Part shown: in pieces, positions 11,301-20,881 of the stretch
Layout of the letters: each line of letters opens with the position of its first letter
Numbering within the stretch: the stretch's first letter is position 1
Source of the DNA: Lycocorax pyrrhopterus obiensis
Taxonomy: Eukaryota; Chordata; Aves; Passeriformes; Paradisaeidae
Assembly (NCBI GenBank): GCA_014706295.1
Contig: JACSVZ010000022.1
Span: 10,682,830-10,746,829 of the forward strand
Length of the DNA: 64,000 nucleotides
Reading direction: 5' to 3'
Translations under genes and position numbers: made by a program
The notes under the pieces: generated by a model
Told to the model about the DNA's origin: nothing
Seen by the model: only the letters and a program-made list of their open reading frames with translations
Databases searched by the model: none

Positions 11301-13936
11301 AGTGTCTCCACACTGTTCCTCCCATCCCATTCCAGGGAAACAGACTGAGGCAGATGCAAGAGAAAACACAAACATCTTCCAAGCCCCAGAGTGCAGCCCC
11401 CCAGCTGGTCCTGCCTTTGCCAGTTGCCATGACGAAGGCAGGGGAGGATGGTTCTCATCTTCCTCCCCAGGAGGATCCATAAACCAGACGGGAGGAAGAG
11501 AAGAAAGCACGTGCAGATAACTCAGCGGGCTGGCATCTCCTTTCTTTTCTGCTCCTGCCTTGCCTGGAAACTTGAGAGAGAAAAGTCTCCCCCAGAATCC
11601 TGTGCTGATCAGAAATACAAGCGCCTCATCAGAGCACCAAGCACAGATCCCCTCCTATCACAGACCAAAGAGAAAAGCTTCTTGCTCATTATTATTTTCC
11701 CATTTCCCTCAGCCTTTTCCTTAAGAACATATGAACTAATTAAGCTCTTAACAATTGGTCATATAGAGGGCTTTTTTAATAGCAAACCCATACCCAGATG
11801 AGCACTAGAAAAAAGCACCAACCCCCAAGTGGAGTTTGGTTTAAGTGTCACACAAGGCAAGTTGAAAGCTCCCCAAGTGAGTGGTGACCGAGCCAACACG
11901 AAGGGATCCCAGCCTGTGCCTGCAGCTGCCCTCCTGACACCAGCTGGGGCTGCAGAGGGAAATCAGAAGGAAAGGGAGCCAGCGCCACTGTGGCATTGCC
12001 CCAGGAGGAGCAGAGCCTGGTGGAGGCACCTGCCCAAGGCCACAGAGAGACCGTGGGTGGCTCGTGCTGCCACCTACCACCAGCCCCACTGCTCTGCTCA
12101 GTGAGAGGAGTCAGGCAGGTTTTACTTTGTGACCCCAAAATTCACATCCTTTCCATTAACCTGCTACCATCCCCAAGAATGGGGGAGCAAAGAACCTGTC
12201 CAGAGGCTCTTCTCCAGAGAGGTGCATGGAAAACCCTCAGGGAATCTCTTCATACCTGCCAAGACATCTCTGCTCATAGCTGCGACTAAATGAAAGCGTT
12301 CCTCTCTGTGTTGTGTAGAGCTGTCCTGCTCCTGACCATCCAGGGGACACTGGGAGGATGAGAAAACGTTTCCAAAGAAAAACAGGAAGGGAACTAAGAG
12401 TGAAAGGAAACCAACTGATGGAGCCAGCCTCTGCCATGATCCATTTCCCCAGACAAAACCACAGTGCTGCACATGGGTCTGTAGAGGCACAGAGCCACGT
12501 TACAACCAGGAACCATTCTGCATCCAAGAGCAGCCACATCCCAAGTGTCACATCTGGCTGCTTCTCCACTGAGGGAGACAAGGGAGTCTCCATGGGACAG
12601 AAAACAAGAGGAGTAGAGCCCTTCTTCCCCACCATCACCGTTCTTCTGGGAATTGAAAAGGTTCTTGGAAACACCCACAGACCCAGGGTGTGGAGGAAGA
12701 GCAGGGCAGACCCTACCCATCCCAGCACCTACAGCTCCGGCCTCTGCCTGTCCCTGCCCATTCTTCACCAAAAATTCATCTATTAATGGGCTTTATCTCA
12801 GTTGGAGCAGCACAAGGGGAATGGCACCTGGACTGAAAAAAACGCTGTCACCTTCTGCCCTGCCCAAAGCCCCAGGGCACTGACACAAAGACACGTTTGA
12901 GAAAAGGAGACAAACATCTTGTGGAGAGAATAAACAGCCACTCAACACCCACTTATTTCAAACAAACCTGCCTGGATGCAGCTCCAGGTGTGAACTTGAA
13001 TTTTCTGCCCACTGAAAGAGCAAAGCACAAAAATGGCTCTGGGCTCTGTCCCACCCAAAAAACCATAGAGAAATAAACCAAAGAGCCCATTGCTACGTGG
13101 GCCTCCAAGGGTACCAGCCAGGCTCTTTGGCCACGGCCACCCTGCCACTGAACAGACCAGACCAGAACAAACGGCAGCCCTGAATCTGTAATGCCAACTA
13201 AAAAGGCAGAAATTGGGCAAAACAGCTGCACTTTAACAATCAGACATGTTCATTCCGGTTTTTTGAGCAGTCTCTCCATTCAGGGCAACAATGTTTCAAG
13301 GACACCTCTCTCACTGCTATCGCTGGCAGGGAGGTTCCTGCAGAGCTCAGCCAAAAACCAGCCAACCCCAAACCTCCCCAACCTTCAGGGAAGGGGAGCT
13401 CAGCTGCAGCACCCTCAACCTGGTGTGGGCTGACTCGTCTCTTGGAGTTCAGAGCTTAGCAAAGCCATCATAAAATAGCAGAAAAACACCGATTTAGCTA
13501 CTGGTGTCTTGTTCCAACTGGATTTGTGTCCACTCCAACATCCACATCCACTCAGGAAAAGGTATTTGGGGTTGGGGTTTTTTTCCCCCCCTCAAAAGAG
13601 GGAAAGAGCCTGTTCTGCTCAGAGCTGCAGAGCCCTGGGTATGGGAAGCCCTAGCAAGGAACTGGACACTCCGTGGGCACCACTGAGGTCCCCACAGCGA
13701 GCAGTGACGCAGGAAGAAGCAGCGGGGGATCAAATCGTAGCCTACCACCACGTGTGGGACGGTTTCCAGCACATCCCCTCAGCATGCACTGACCCTGTCT
13801 CTTACCCGTGCTGGGACAGGTTGGTGGTGACCAGCACTGTCTTCACCTCCTCCATGCCGCCGCCATCCACCGCGCCGTCCGGCGTGGTCACCACCACCAC
13901 CTCCTCCATGTGGACACTGACGTCCGGCGTCGCCAT
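1740..13936 (-). CDS. GMEB2: GMEB2, glucocorticoid modulatory element-binding protein 2 (nine coding exons)
   Basis: Nuclear transcription factor that binds the glucocorticoid modulatory element, usually together with GMEB1, and adjusts the steroid dose response. Nine coding exons join in phase (131, 98, 128, 104, 158, 72, 138, 123 and 647 nt) to give 532 residues, against 530 in human. Visible in order: N-terminus MATPDVSVHMEEVVVV; an eight-alanine run near residue 60; a SAND domain at about residues 85-170 containing PITCGD, KFVCPGINVKC and the signature KDWK at 140-143; a central helical region with FHQELVETMKGLQQR; a coiled-coil stretch (LEQQCDEHRKRAKELKHKSQ) from about 318; and a Ser/Thr/Val-rich C-terminal tail. 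The start codon is the first in-frame ATG after a 5'UTR acceptor, in the same context as the mammalian protein. Promoter and first non-coding exon lie at about 16.6-16.8 kb. Assignment rests on remembered human protein sequence; GMEB1 fits less well, especially in the tail. Confidence 0.96.
2569..2691 (-). CDS. GMEB2: GMEB2 coding exon 8
   Basis: 123 nt. The acceptor is a weak TTTTAAG and the donor is CAG|GTATGT. Encodes AVLLNNVVQNFGMLDLVKKV through REQYTRDLA; both junction codons are completed correctly by the flanking exons. Confidence 0.93.
3219..3356 (-). CDS. GMEB2: GMEB2 coding exon 7
   Basis: 138 nt with acceptor TTTCTCCAG and donor GGG|GTAAGG. Encodes DTFAFWQGLKDSGLLEEV and the helical FHQELVETMKGLQQR segment. 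Both ends are phase 1. Confidence 0.95.
3888..3959 (-). CDS. GMEB2: GMEB2 coding exon 6 (72 nt)
   Basis: Short exon encoding VNGSPATITIETCEDASDW. Acceptor TTGCAG, donor GAG|GTATGG. Because it is a multiple of three and both ends have the same phase, skipping it would keep the frame and remove 24 residues. Confidence 0.93.
4936..5100 (-). repeat. CR1 LINE 3' fragment
   Basis: Begins AGAATGGTTTGGGTTGGAAG and continues with the conserved CR1 block through CCTTCCACTAGACCAG. Read on the plus strand it is the reverse complement, so the element points to the minus strand. Confidence 0.92.
5171..5328 (-). CDS. GMEB2: GMEB2 coding exon 5
   Basis: 158 nt with acceptor CTTTCAG and donor ATG|GTATGT. 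Encodes the end of the SAND region, KIMDSGELDFYQH, followed by KVCSNTCRSTKIDL. A CR1 fragment lies just downstream in transcription, at 4936-5100. Confidence 0.95.
6589..6692 (-). CDS. GMEB2: GMEB2 coding exon 4 (SAND core)
   Basis: 104 nt with acceptor CTTTTGCAG and donor CCG|GTTAGT. Encodes HLISPKEFVHLAGKSTLKDW, which holds the KDWK signature of the SAND DNA-binding surface, then RAIRMNGIMLR. Confidence 0.96.
7348..7425 (-). repeat. CR1 LINE 3' terminal fragment
   Basis: Starts AATCATAGAATTATAAAATT and includes AGACCTCCAAGATC, a diverged CR1 3' end. Confidence 0.8.
8123..8250 (-). CDS. GMEB2: GMEB2 coding exon 3 (SAND start)
   Basis: 128 nt; acceptor TGAGAAG, donor CAG|GTGAGA. Encodes VKMAEDEDSLEAEIVYPITC and then ANLIWRKFVCPGINVKCVQ. 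The purine-rich acceptor is unusual, but the frame and the match to the mammalian protein fix it. Confidence 0.94.
8976..9073 (-). CDS. GMEB2: GMEB2 coding exon 2 (polyalanine)
   Basis: 98 nt with acceptor CTCTTCCCAG and donor CTAG|GTAGGT. Encodes GDINEDTLETEN, an eight-alanine run of mixed GCA/GCT/GCC codons, then FTASTDLKEAVL. Mixed codons mean the run is not a pure trinucleotide repeat. Confidence 0.95.
9074..13805 (-). other. GMEB2 intron between coding exons 1 and 2
   Basis: 4.7 kb of non-coding sequence. It holds a minus-strand CR1 fragment at about 10017-10255. I see no exon-like frame of the GMEB2 family and no RNA gene. Confidence 0.7.
10017..10255 (-). repeat. CR1 LINE 3' fragment
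   Basis: Contains AGAATGGTTTGGGTTGAAAG, the CCTTCCACTAGACCAG block and GGGAACAATTTCTTCC, in reverse-complement orientation. Confidence 0.92.
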
Positions 13937-13969
13937 CGTGGCAGGAGCAGGAGAGCCGTCGGTCACCAG
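13806..13969 (-). CDS. GMEB2: GMEB2 exon with the start codon
   Basis: Coding part is 13806-13936 (ATG at 13936-13934); 13937-13969 is 5'UTR after a likely acceptor CCACAAGCAG. Encodes MATPDVSVHMEEVVVVTTP and ends TTNLSQHG at donor CGG|GTAAGA. Confidence 0.92.
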
Positions 13970-14524
13970 CTGCTTGTGGAGGAATGAGGGGAAGCCCCGT
14001 GTCAAAAGGTCTCCCTGCTGAACTCGGTCATGGAGGGATTGTGGGTGTGGTGGGAGCAAGGAGAGAAGGAGCTGGAGGGACCCCACGCTTCTAAGGACAA
14101 GAGGATGAGCAAATCCCCAAGTGCTCCACCCCTGGAGGAAGGATGAGGGGAAGCTCAACCCAACACATGCTCTGCAGGCTGGGTGAGAATGATGGGCATG
14201 GGTGGGACCGGGTGCAGGAGGTGAAGGGCAGAGTGTGAAAGAGGTCCAAAAAAAAAGTGTTCCTGGCATCCAGCACAAACTCTACGAAGACAGTCAGTTT
14301 GAAGGTGCATTTCCAAATGTATTTCAAACTATCTCACGATTTCACACTGTTGGAGGAGCTTGTCACTGTCTCCTCCACAGTAAAACGGGGACTCTTCCCT
14401 CCTCCAAAGTCACACACACAAAAAAATCAAATTAAAAAAGCACATCAAGCCCGCAGAAACAGTGACATCTGGAAACTATTTCAAAGTGTGCATTTCTAAC
14501 AAATCAGCAATAGATGTAAGGCAG

Positions 14525-14850
14525 CACTCCCTCTCCAGCTCTCTTGGAGCCCCTTTATGAACTCAAAGGGACTCTAAGGTCTCCTCGGAGTCTTCTTTTC
14601 GCTTCCCCAGCTCTCTCAGCCTGTCTCCAGAGCAGAAGTGCTCCAGCCCGCAGAGCATCTCCATGACCAACTCTGGATTCACTCCAGCAGCTCCACACCT
14701 TTCTGATGCTGGGGGCCCCAGAGCTGGACGCAGCACTGCAGGTGGGGTCTCACCTGAGGAGAGCAGAGGGGGAGAATCTCCTCCCTCACCGTGCTGCCCA
14801 CACTGCTGGGGATCGGCCCATGCCCAGGTAAGGGGAAGTCGGTGCCTACA
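14525..14850 (-). repeat. CR1 LINE fragment
   Basis: CTCCAGCTCTCTTGGAGCCC through CCAGAGCTGGACGCAGCACT, an internal portion of the CR1 3' region upstream of the terminal block. Confidence 0.88.
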
Positions 14851-15699
14851 AAGCATCTCCTACAGCACTGGTGCAGTCCACACAGAGACAGGTAAGGGAA
14901 CACCTTGTCCAGGTCTGGCTGTTCAAGCTCAGGCCTCCACAGAGTACTCCAAGCAGTGGCACAGAGCACAGCAGAGATGCCACTTGGCTCCCACCACTTC
15001 CCCAGGCCACGGCTGGAGCAGGGCACTGACCCAGCATGTCCAATGTGACTGCAAACCAAGTTCACGCCCTGCAGAAACACCTGCCTGACCCACAGGGACA
15101 CCACGAGGTGATCTGTACCTCCACAGAGCTCACAGGGTTTATCTGAGGTGCAGTGGCCCCTCTGTGCCAGCCCACCACAAACCCACCAGCAGAAGCACTT
15201 CAGTTTTCACAGCAGCATGGATGCTCAGCCGCCTTCGGCTCAACCACTCCAATTTTTGTTGTCACTCTATCCCGACCCTTATCCTTCATTTTGGGGTAAA
15301 ACCCCTCCCACAGCATTAGCATCACTCACAATGGCCCCAAGCTGGTAGCCGGTTTCAGGATGCTCCGGACATCCTGCCCTGCATCACGGGACTGAACTCC
15401 ACGTGTGTCGCTCAGATGCCTCTGGGCAGGAACCAGCATGGAATAGAGAAAAAGTGGGCTGAAAACATAAGTCATCTAAAAAGTGGCTAAAAACGCACCA
15501 GCAGTGGGGCAGTGGAGGGGGACGAGGGGCAGCTCAGCTCTACCAGGAGTCAGGGTGTCCATGCACATCCCTCCTGGTGCACCTTGCAAGGTGCTGAGAG
15601 CACGTCAAAGGCTGTGGGAAAGATTTGGGGTGAAGTGAGGAAAAAAATATAAAAGAAAAAAAAGCATAGCGCAATTGGGAGAGGAGAGAGATTTTTTTG

Positions 15700-16260
15700 G
15701 GTGCAGCATCAGGAGGGCAGAGACCAGGGAGACAGCACTGGGGGCAGCCAGCAAGGCCCAGAGGAGGGATGCAGCGTGGATGAAGAGAGCTACTCAGAGA
15801 GAAAGGGGATGCATGGGGAAGCGGCTTCAGGGGGGTTAAACAGAGGTGCACAGGGTGGGAGGGTCACAGGGGTGCAAGAGGATGCACAGGGGTACAAGGA
15901 GGGAGCAGATGGAGAGCAGCACAGGCAGCACGGGCGGGGGCTACACGGACAGAGGGCACAGGGGGGCTGCAGCTGCACGGGGGTGGGGGGACACATGCAG
16001 GGGGGCTGTGCAGACGGGTGCATGGGCGGACGGCTGCCCGGAAGAGAGTGGCAGGGAAGCTGCAAGAGGGTGGAGAGCGGCCTCACGAAAGAGGGGGAAG
16101 AACACGGAGGGCAGCACAGCGGGACACGGAGAGGGGGTGCCCGGGGGGGGCTGCGGCTGCACGGAGGGGGGGAGGATGTGCAGAGTGGGGTGCACGGGGG
16201 CGGAGGGCGCTGCACGTGGAGGCTGCCCAGGGAGGGTCCCACGGGGGTCTCCCGGCGCCG
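15700..16260 (+). repeat. G-rich degenerate low-complexity tract
   Basis: Imperfect purine-rich units built from motifs such as GGGGTGCACAGG and GGGGGCTGCA, without a single clean period. Long frames on both strands here are produced by base composition and do not resemble any protein. Confidence 0.6.
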
Positions 16261-16411
16261 AGGCGGGCGGGGGGCAGGGGGTGCCCCGAGTGTGTCCGTC
16301 CTGTGTCCCCCCCCGGGCCCCCGTTGCGGGGCGGCGCGCGCGCTCCCGGCGGGCGCGGGAGGGGGGTTGCGGGGGGGTGAGAGGGGCGCGTGGGCGCGCT
16401 CCCGCTGGCAG

Positions 16412-16463
16412 GGAGGAGGAGGAGGAGGAGGAAGAGGAGGAGGAGGAGGAGGAGGAGGAGGAG
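16412..16463 (+). repeat. (GGA)n microsatellite
   Basis: About 17 consecutive GGA/GAG units with one interruption (GAA), about 130 bp downstream of the GMEB2 first-exon donor in the transcription sense. Such a tract can form triplex or G-quadruplex structures. Confidence 0.9.
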
Positions 16464-16499
16464 GCGGGGGGGCCGCGGGGCGGGCGGGCGGCCGGGCGC

Positions 16500-16850
16500 T
16501 GCCGCCGCCGCCGTAACGTCCTGACGCTCCGCAGGGACCCGGGCGGCGCGTGCGGCGGAGGCCCCACGGCGGGCGAGGCCGCGCCCGGCGCTTACCTCGG
16601 GCCGGGGTCCGCGGGCCCCGCTCGGGCTGCGGCGGCGGGCGCTGGGGCCGGGCGGCGGTGGGCGCGGGCAGGGCGGCAGCGGGGCCGGGGGGAGCGGGGC
16701 TCCGCCGCGCGGCTCTCGGGCCCCGCGCAGGCGCACGGCCCGCACCGGCTACCGAGACTTATTTGGCGCGGGCGCCGCGGCCCGCGCTCCCCGTGAAATA
16801 GGGACCGGGCGGGCGCTCTGCGCCTGCGCCGCCGCCGGGTGGGGGTGGGA
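16500..16850 (-). promoter_or_regulatory. GMEB2: GMEB2 CpG-island promoter
   Basis: Dense CpG block without a TATA box in an evident position. It contains two NRF1-like palindromic elements: GCGCAGGCGCA at 16725-16735 and TGCGCCTGCGCC at 16819-16830. This is typical of a housekeeping TATA-less promoter; the motif assignment is by eye. Confidence 0.6.
16596..16760 (-). other. GMEB2: GMEB2 non-coding first exon (5'UTR)
   Basis: A strong minus-strand donor (CCGAG|GTAAGC) ends at 16596 inside a very CpG-rich block upstream of the ATG exon. The 5' limit is a guess, since no transcription start can be read from sequence. Confidence 0.55.
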
Positions 16851-16889
16851 GGGGGCGCGGCGCGCGCCGCCGGGGGTCCCCGCGAGCGG

Positions 16890-17530
16890 GGTCCTGCGGG
16901 GGATCCCCCCCTGTGTCCCCTGGACCCCCCCCGTGTCCCCCGACCGTCCCCCGACCCGTGCCCTGCGTGTTTCTCCTGGTTGGTGCTACCCCCCGTGCCC
17001 CTGTGTGTGTTCCCCGCGTCCCCCCCCATGTCTCCTGTCTGCCCCCCGCACCGTGTACCCCGCGTGTCTCCCTTTGGCGCCCTGCATGCCCCCCGTGTCC
17101 CCTGAATGTCCTTCCCCCGGCCTCTGTGCCCCATGCGTGTCTCCCGACCGTGCTTCCTGTGTGCTCCCCCCCCACGTCCCCTGCGTGTCCCCATCTGAGG
17201 TCCTGCACGATACCTTGTCGCCTGCATGTCCCTTTCCCGGCTCCTGCATGTCCCTTTCCCGGCTCCTGCGTGTCCCCCATGTCCTGTGTATGCCCCCATG
17301 TCCTTTGCATGTCCTTTTCCCAGATCCTGCATGCCTCCCATGTCCTCTCTGTCCCCTGTGCCCTGCGTGCCCCCTGTGTCCCCCTCCTTAGTCCTCTGAG
17401 CCCCTCGTGTCCCCTGTGTATCCTTTCGTCGGGTTCTGCCGGGTGCCCCCTGTATGTACCCCCATGTTCCCTGCGTGTTCCCCGTGGGCTGGGTACCCCC
17501 TGTGTGTGTCCCCCGAGCCCTGTGTCCGTC
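16890..17530 (+). repeat. C-rich degenerate minisatellite
   Basis: Loose repeats of CCCCC-GTGTCCCC-TGCATGTCCC type, with unit length varying around 15-30 bp. The open frames across it on both strands are composition artefacts. Confidence 0.65.
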
Positions 17531-17574
17531 TCTGGCTCTCCAGGGTTTTGTGAAAGCCCTCAGCTATTCATGGC

Positions 17575-17850
17575 TGAACATGAACTCCAGGGCTGGTGCA
17601 GCCACAGCTTCTCTAGACAGCCTGTGCTAGGGGCTCACCACCCGCACAGGGAAGAATTTCTTCCAAATATCCCATCTAAACCTGCCCTCTGTCAGTGGAA
17701 AGGGATTTCCCCTTGTCCTGTCACTCCATGCCCTTGTCCAAAGTCTCTCCAGCTCTCTTGGAGCTCCTTTAGACACTGGAAGGGGCTCTAATGTCTCCCC
17801 GGGGCCATTTCCAGCATTTAAAATGTGCCCTTGTCCGGTTTGATTCAGCA
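17575..17850 (-). repeat. CR1 LINE fragment
   Basis: Contains GCAGCCACAGCTTCTC, GGGAAGAATTTCTTCC and CCAGCTCTCTTGGAGCTCC in reverse-complement order. Confidence 0.9.
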
Positions 17851-20840
17851 GCTGTTTTCCTGTTGGAGCCATCTCCGGGGTGCTGCTGGTCCTTATCAGC
17901 ACTAAGTCTCAAGCTGTGACTCTGCTCTCCTGTTTCCCTGGCCACCACAAGCTCTCACAGGTCTTGCTGTAATTTCTGCTGTTTCTGTGCCCGTGAGGCC
18001 CAGGGTTTGGGAGACACTCAAGAATTTCTCAGGGAGGACTTTTTGCATGATCTTGCCACATTGCACTTCTTCTGTGAGTAGGTGGTTAACACGTTCTGGA
18101 AAGGGATGAGCGAGGCCAGAGGCCCCAAAAGTCGTGAATCCATTTTGGAAACACTATGTTTCCATTCTGTCAGCTTTTCACAGCTACTGGGTGGGTGGCT
18201 TTTCCTGACAGGTGTTCAGGTGGCATTTGGTCTGTTTAGTATTTTTTACACAAATTTCTAATGATCCTGTCTGATACATTTGTGCTGGTTTATTTAATGC
18301 TTTTCTTTTTTTTCCCCAAGGCTCTTCTTTTCCTTTTCTGTCCCCATGCAAACCAACCCTGCCTGATAACCAGCTGCCACCTCTATTTCCCTCATGTTCC
18401 CCCTCACTTACCAGTCTACTGAAGCTAATACCATCAAAGTGATATTCCACAAGGAATTGTATTTTTTCTTCTCCAAGGTAACCAGCGGTAACCATCAAGG
18501 TGAAATCACCCACTGGAAATGGCGACTCCCCTTTCCATGGAAGTCTGTCTGTCTCTCTACCAGTGCCACTGCTGGTGTCTCCCCTGGCAGCTGCATCCTC
18601 AGGTCCTCAGTGGGGTTGGACAGCACAGATAAAAGGTCCCTTTTCCCCACAGTGCCCAAGAACAGCAGCCTTATCAACACAGTAAGAAGGCAGCAAACCT
18701 CCAGTAATGCTGCCCTACTCCAGTTTTCTCAGCAGTTAGTGGCCTCTTGGAACACAAAACTTGGCTTTTGCTGTCAGATCCCAGGACACAGGAAGGTCCC
18801 TGGGCTCCTCCTAGCACAGAGAGTGGGATGATTTCACCTCCTGGCACCTTATCTGCTCCCTGCTCCTTTGTCAGTGGGCAGACCCGCTCCAGCCGTGGTG
18901 CCAGTGAGGCTGCTGAGAAAGGATGAGCTGTTGTTTTTCAAACCAAATCACTCTGCAAAATTTCTGGGTTTTGCCTGCCCAGGTGAGCCTTTGCATTTAC
19001 CTTGGCAGAGTCTCTGCTCTCTTCCCTTCCCTTACTCAGGCACAGCTCAAGCACTTTGTAGGGATCCCTTCAAGAGTTATGTAGATATTTTGCTTTCTTG
19101 ACCTAGTTTTGATTTTTGCAGAAGGGACTCTTGACATGGGCATGGAGTGACAGGACAGGGGACCCTGGCAGAGGGCAGGGTTAGATTGAATATTGGGAAG
19201 AAATTCTTCCCTGTGAGGCCCTGGCACAGGGTGCCCAGAGAAGCTGTGGCTGCACCATCCCTGGAAGTGTCCAAGGTCAGGTTGGATGGGGCTTGGAGCA
19301 ACCTGAGGTAGTAGAAGGTGTCCCCGCCTGTGGCAGGGGATGGAGCAAGATGAGCCTTAAGGTCCCTTCCAACCCAAACCATTCCTCGATTCTATGATTT
19401 TGTGGGTGCTACAGTCTGGTTCAAGCCTTCAGTATTGTGTCTTCAGCACTCAGCCCTGCAGGGCTGCACAGTGGGCAGGGCTGGAAAGTGGTGGGAGCCT
19501 CTCCACAATTCCTTCTGATCTTCCCGCCCCATCCTGCCCCAACAAATCCCATGCCCCTGTGGTTTTCTCCTTCACATCAGAAAGGATGAAGGATGTGTCT
19601 TGAATTAACTGGTTAAAGGGTGACCATGCTCAGTCTCATCAATATATCTCGAACTGTGTGGCAGCAAGGACTGTGCCTGTTTTCCTAAGACAAATGCGGA
19701 AGTTTACTTTAGTACATCCATGTTTTAGAAGAGCCTGGGTTACTGGACTGTATCAAATCTCAGAGGAAAAGCGAGCAGTGCTGCGTTTGCAGTCAGGTCG
19801 TTATCTCCAGAATCAGGAAGGTCACGCTGCAAAAATAGAATTCCTGTTTGTGCGGGCAGCAGCGTCCTGAGGACACGTGGGAAGAGCATCAGGCATGGGC
19901 TGCTCTGCCACTGCCACCACCATGATGGCCCCAGCACTGTCCTGGCACTGTCCTCCCTGCCCTTACAGAACACTGCCCTGGGAATTAAAATTTACCCCCC
20001 TGCTGTCCCCTTGGTTTGTCTCCTTGTGCACCGAGTGCTGCTGAGCTCTGTGGAAAGTCTCCCACACCGGTTATTTTGATGGGATCACAAGATGTGGGAC
20101 AGCCCATGAGGATGCTGCTATTTCAATATCCCTTCAAGGACAGGGAGGACAGTGGCCAGTGACATTGGGCACTGCTTGTGGTGGCAAAAGCCCCCTGCAA
20201 AAGGCAAGTGGGGAATCCTTTCCCCAGCAGGGGGAAAGCGGCCAGGCACCATCCCCCCACATGTCCCTGTGGATTACAAACTTCCCTGTTTTCAGTTGCA
20301 GCTTTAGGACATTTTTGTGTACCTGGCCCCAGGGCTGGGACTTGGAGCATTGGCCATGCAAGGTCTCATGGGTGGGGGTCCCTTCTCCCTGGGAATTACA
20401 GGCCTGCTCCCTCCCACTCTGTCCAGCCCAGGCTGGATCCTTTCTCAGGAAAAGCTCATGAAAGAAACACTGGAGCTTTTAATAAAGAAGCTCATGTGTT
20501 TTATAGAACTGCATTTGTTGTATTTGTAACTGTCTTACATCTTTTTTGATCTTCCTGTGTAAGGACTTTGCACACCCTCACTCCCAGCCACAGGGGGTGG
20601 CAGCAGGACCCTCATTCAAGCATTTATTACTTTGTCCCACTGAAAATGATGATAAACTCTCAATTTCTGCCTCTTTTATGCTGTGTAAAAAAGCACTCAC
20701 TGAGCATTCAGAGGCTTAGAGTCTATTTTGTTAAATCTTTAGGTCAATTTTCTGTTTAATGCTGTTTATGAGTATTCTCACAATACAAAGAGAAGCCTTG
20801 GAACTAAAACAACCCATTTATGGAGACAGACGGACACATA
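17840..20840. other. intergenic interval between GMEB2 and STMN3
   Basis: Contains a plus-strand CR1 copy (19135-19405) and a plus-strand AATAAA at about 20480. One minus-strand exon-like block at 18412-18512 is treated as a finding. No recognisable gene. Confidence 0.5.
19135..19405 (+). repeat. CR1 LINE 3' end
   Basis: Sense-oriented copy with ATTGGGAAGAAATTCTTCCC, TCCCTTCCAACCCAAACC and the terminal GATTCTATGATTTT. Confidence 0.93.
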
Positions 20841-20855
20841 TGGTTTCATACCAAC

Positions 20856-20881
20856 TTTATTTCTTTTTTTTTTCCTTTATT
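20856..20881 (-). terminator. paired AATAAA hexamers, candidate STMN3 poly(A) site
   Basis: Two AATAAA hexamers 20 bp apart on the minus strand within an A-rich block. Assignment to STMN3 is inference. Confidence 0.35.

Larger units (their letters stand above)
13970..16595 (-). other. GMEB2 first intron
   Basis: Runs between the non-coding first exon and the ATG exon. It carries a CR1 fragment (14525-14850) and a long G-rich low-complexity stretch on the plus strand (about 15.7-16.4 kb), ending in a GGA repeat next to the CpG island. Confidence 0.65.

Noticed and set aside
15701..17791. ORFs of 120-316 codons on both strands around the GMEB2 promoter
   Set aside because: Pro/Arg/Gly/Ser-rich products of GC-rich low-complexity DNA and a GGA repeat; mutually overlapping and without domains.
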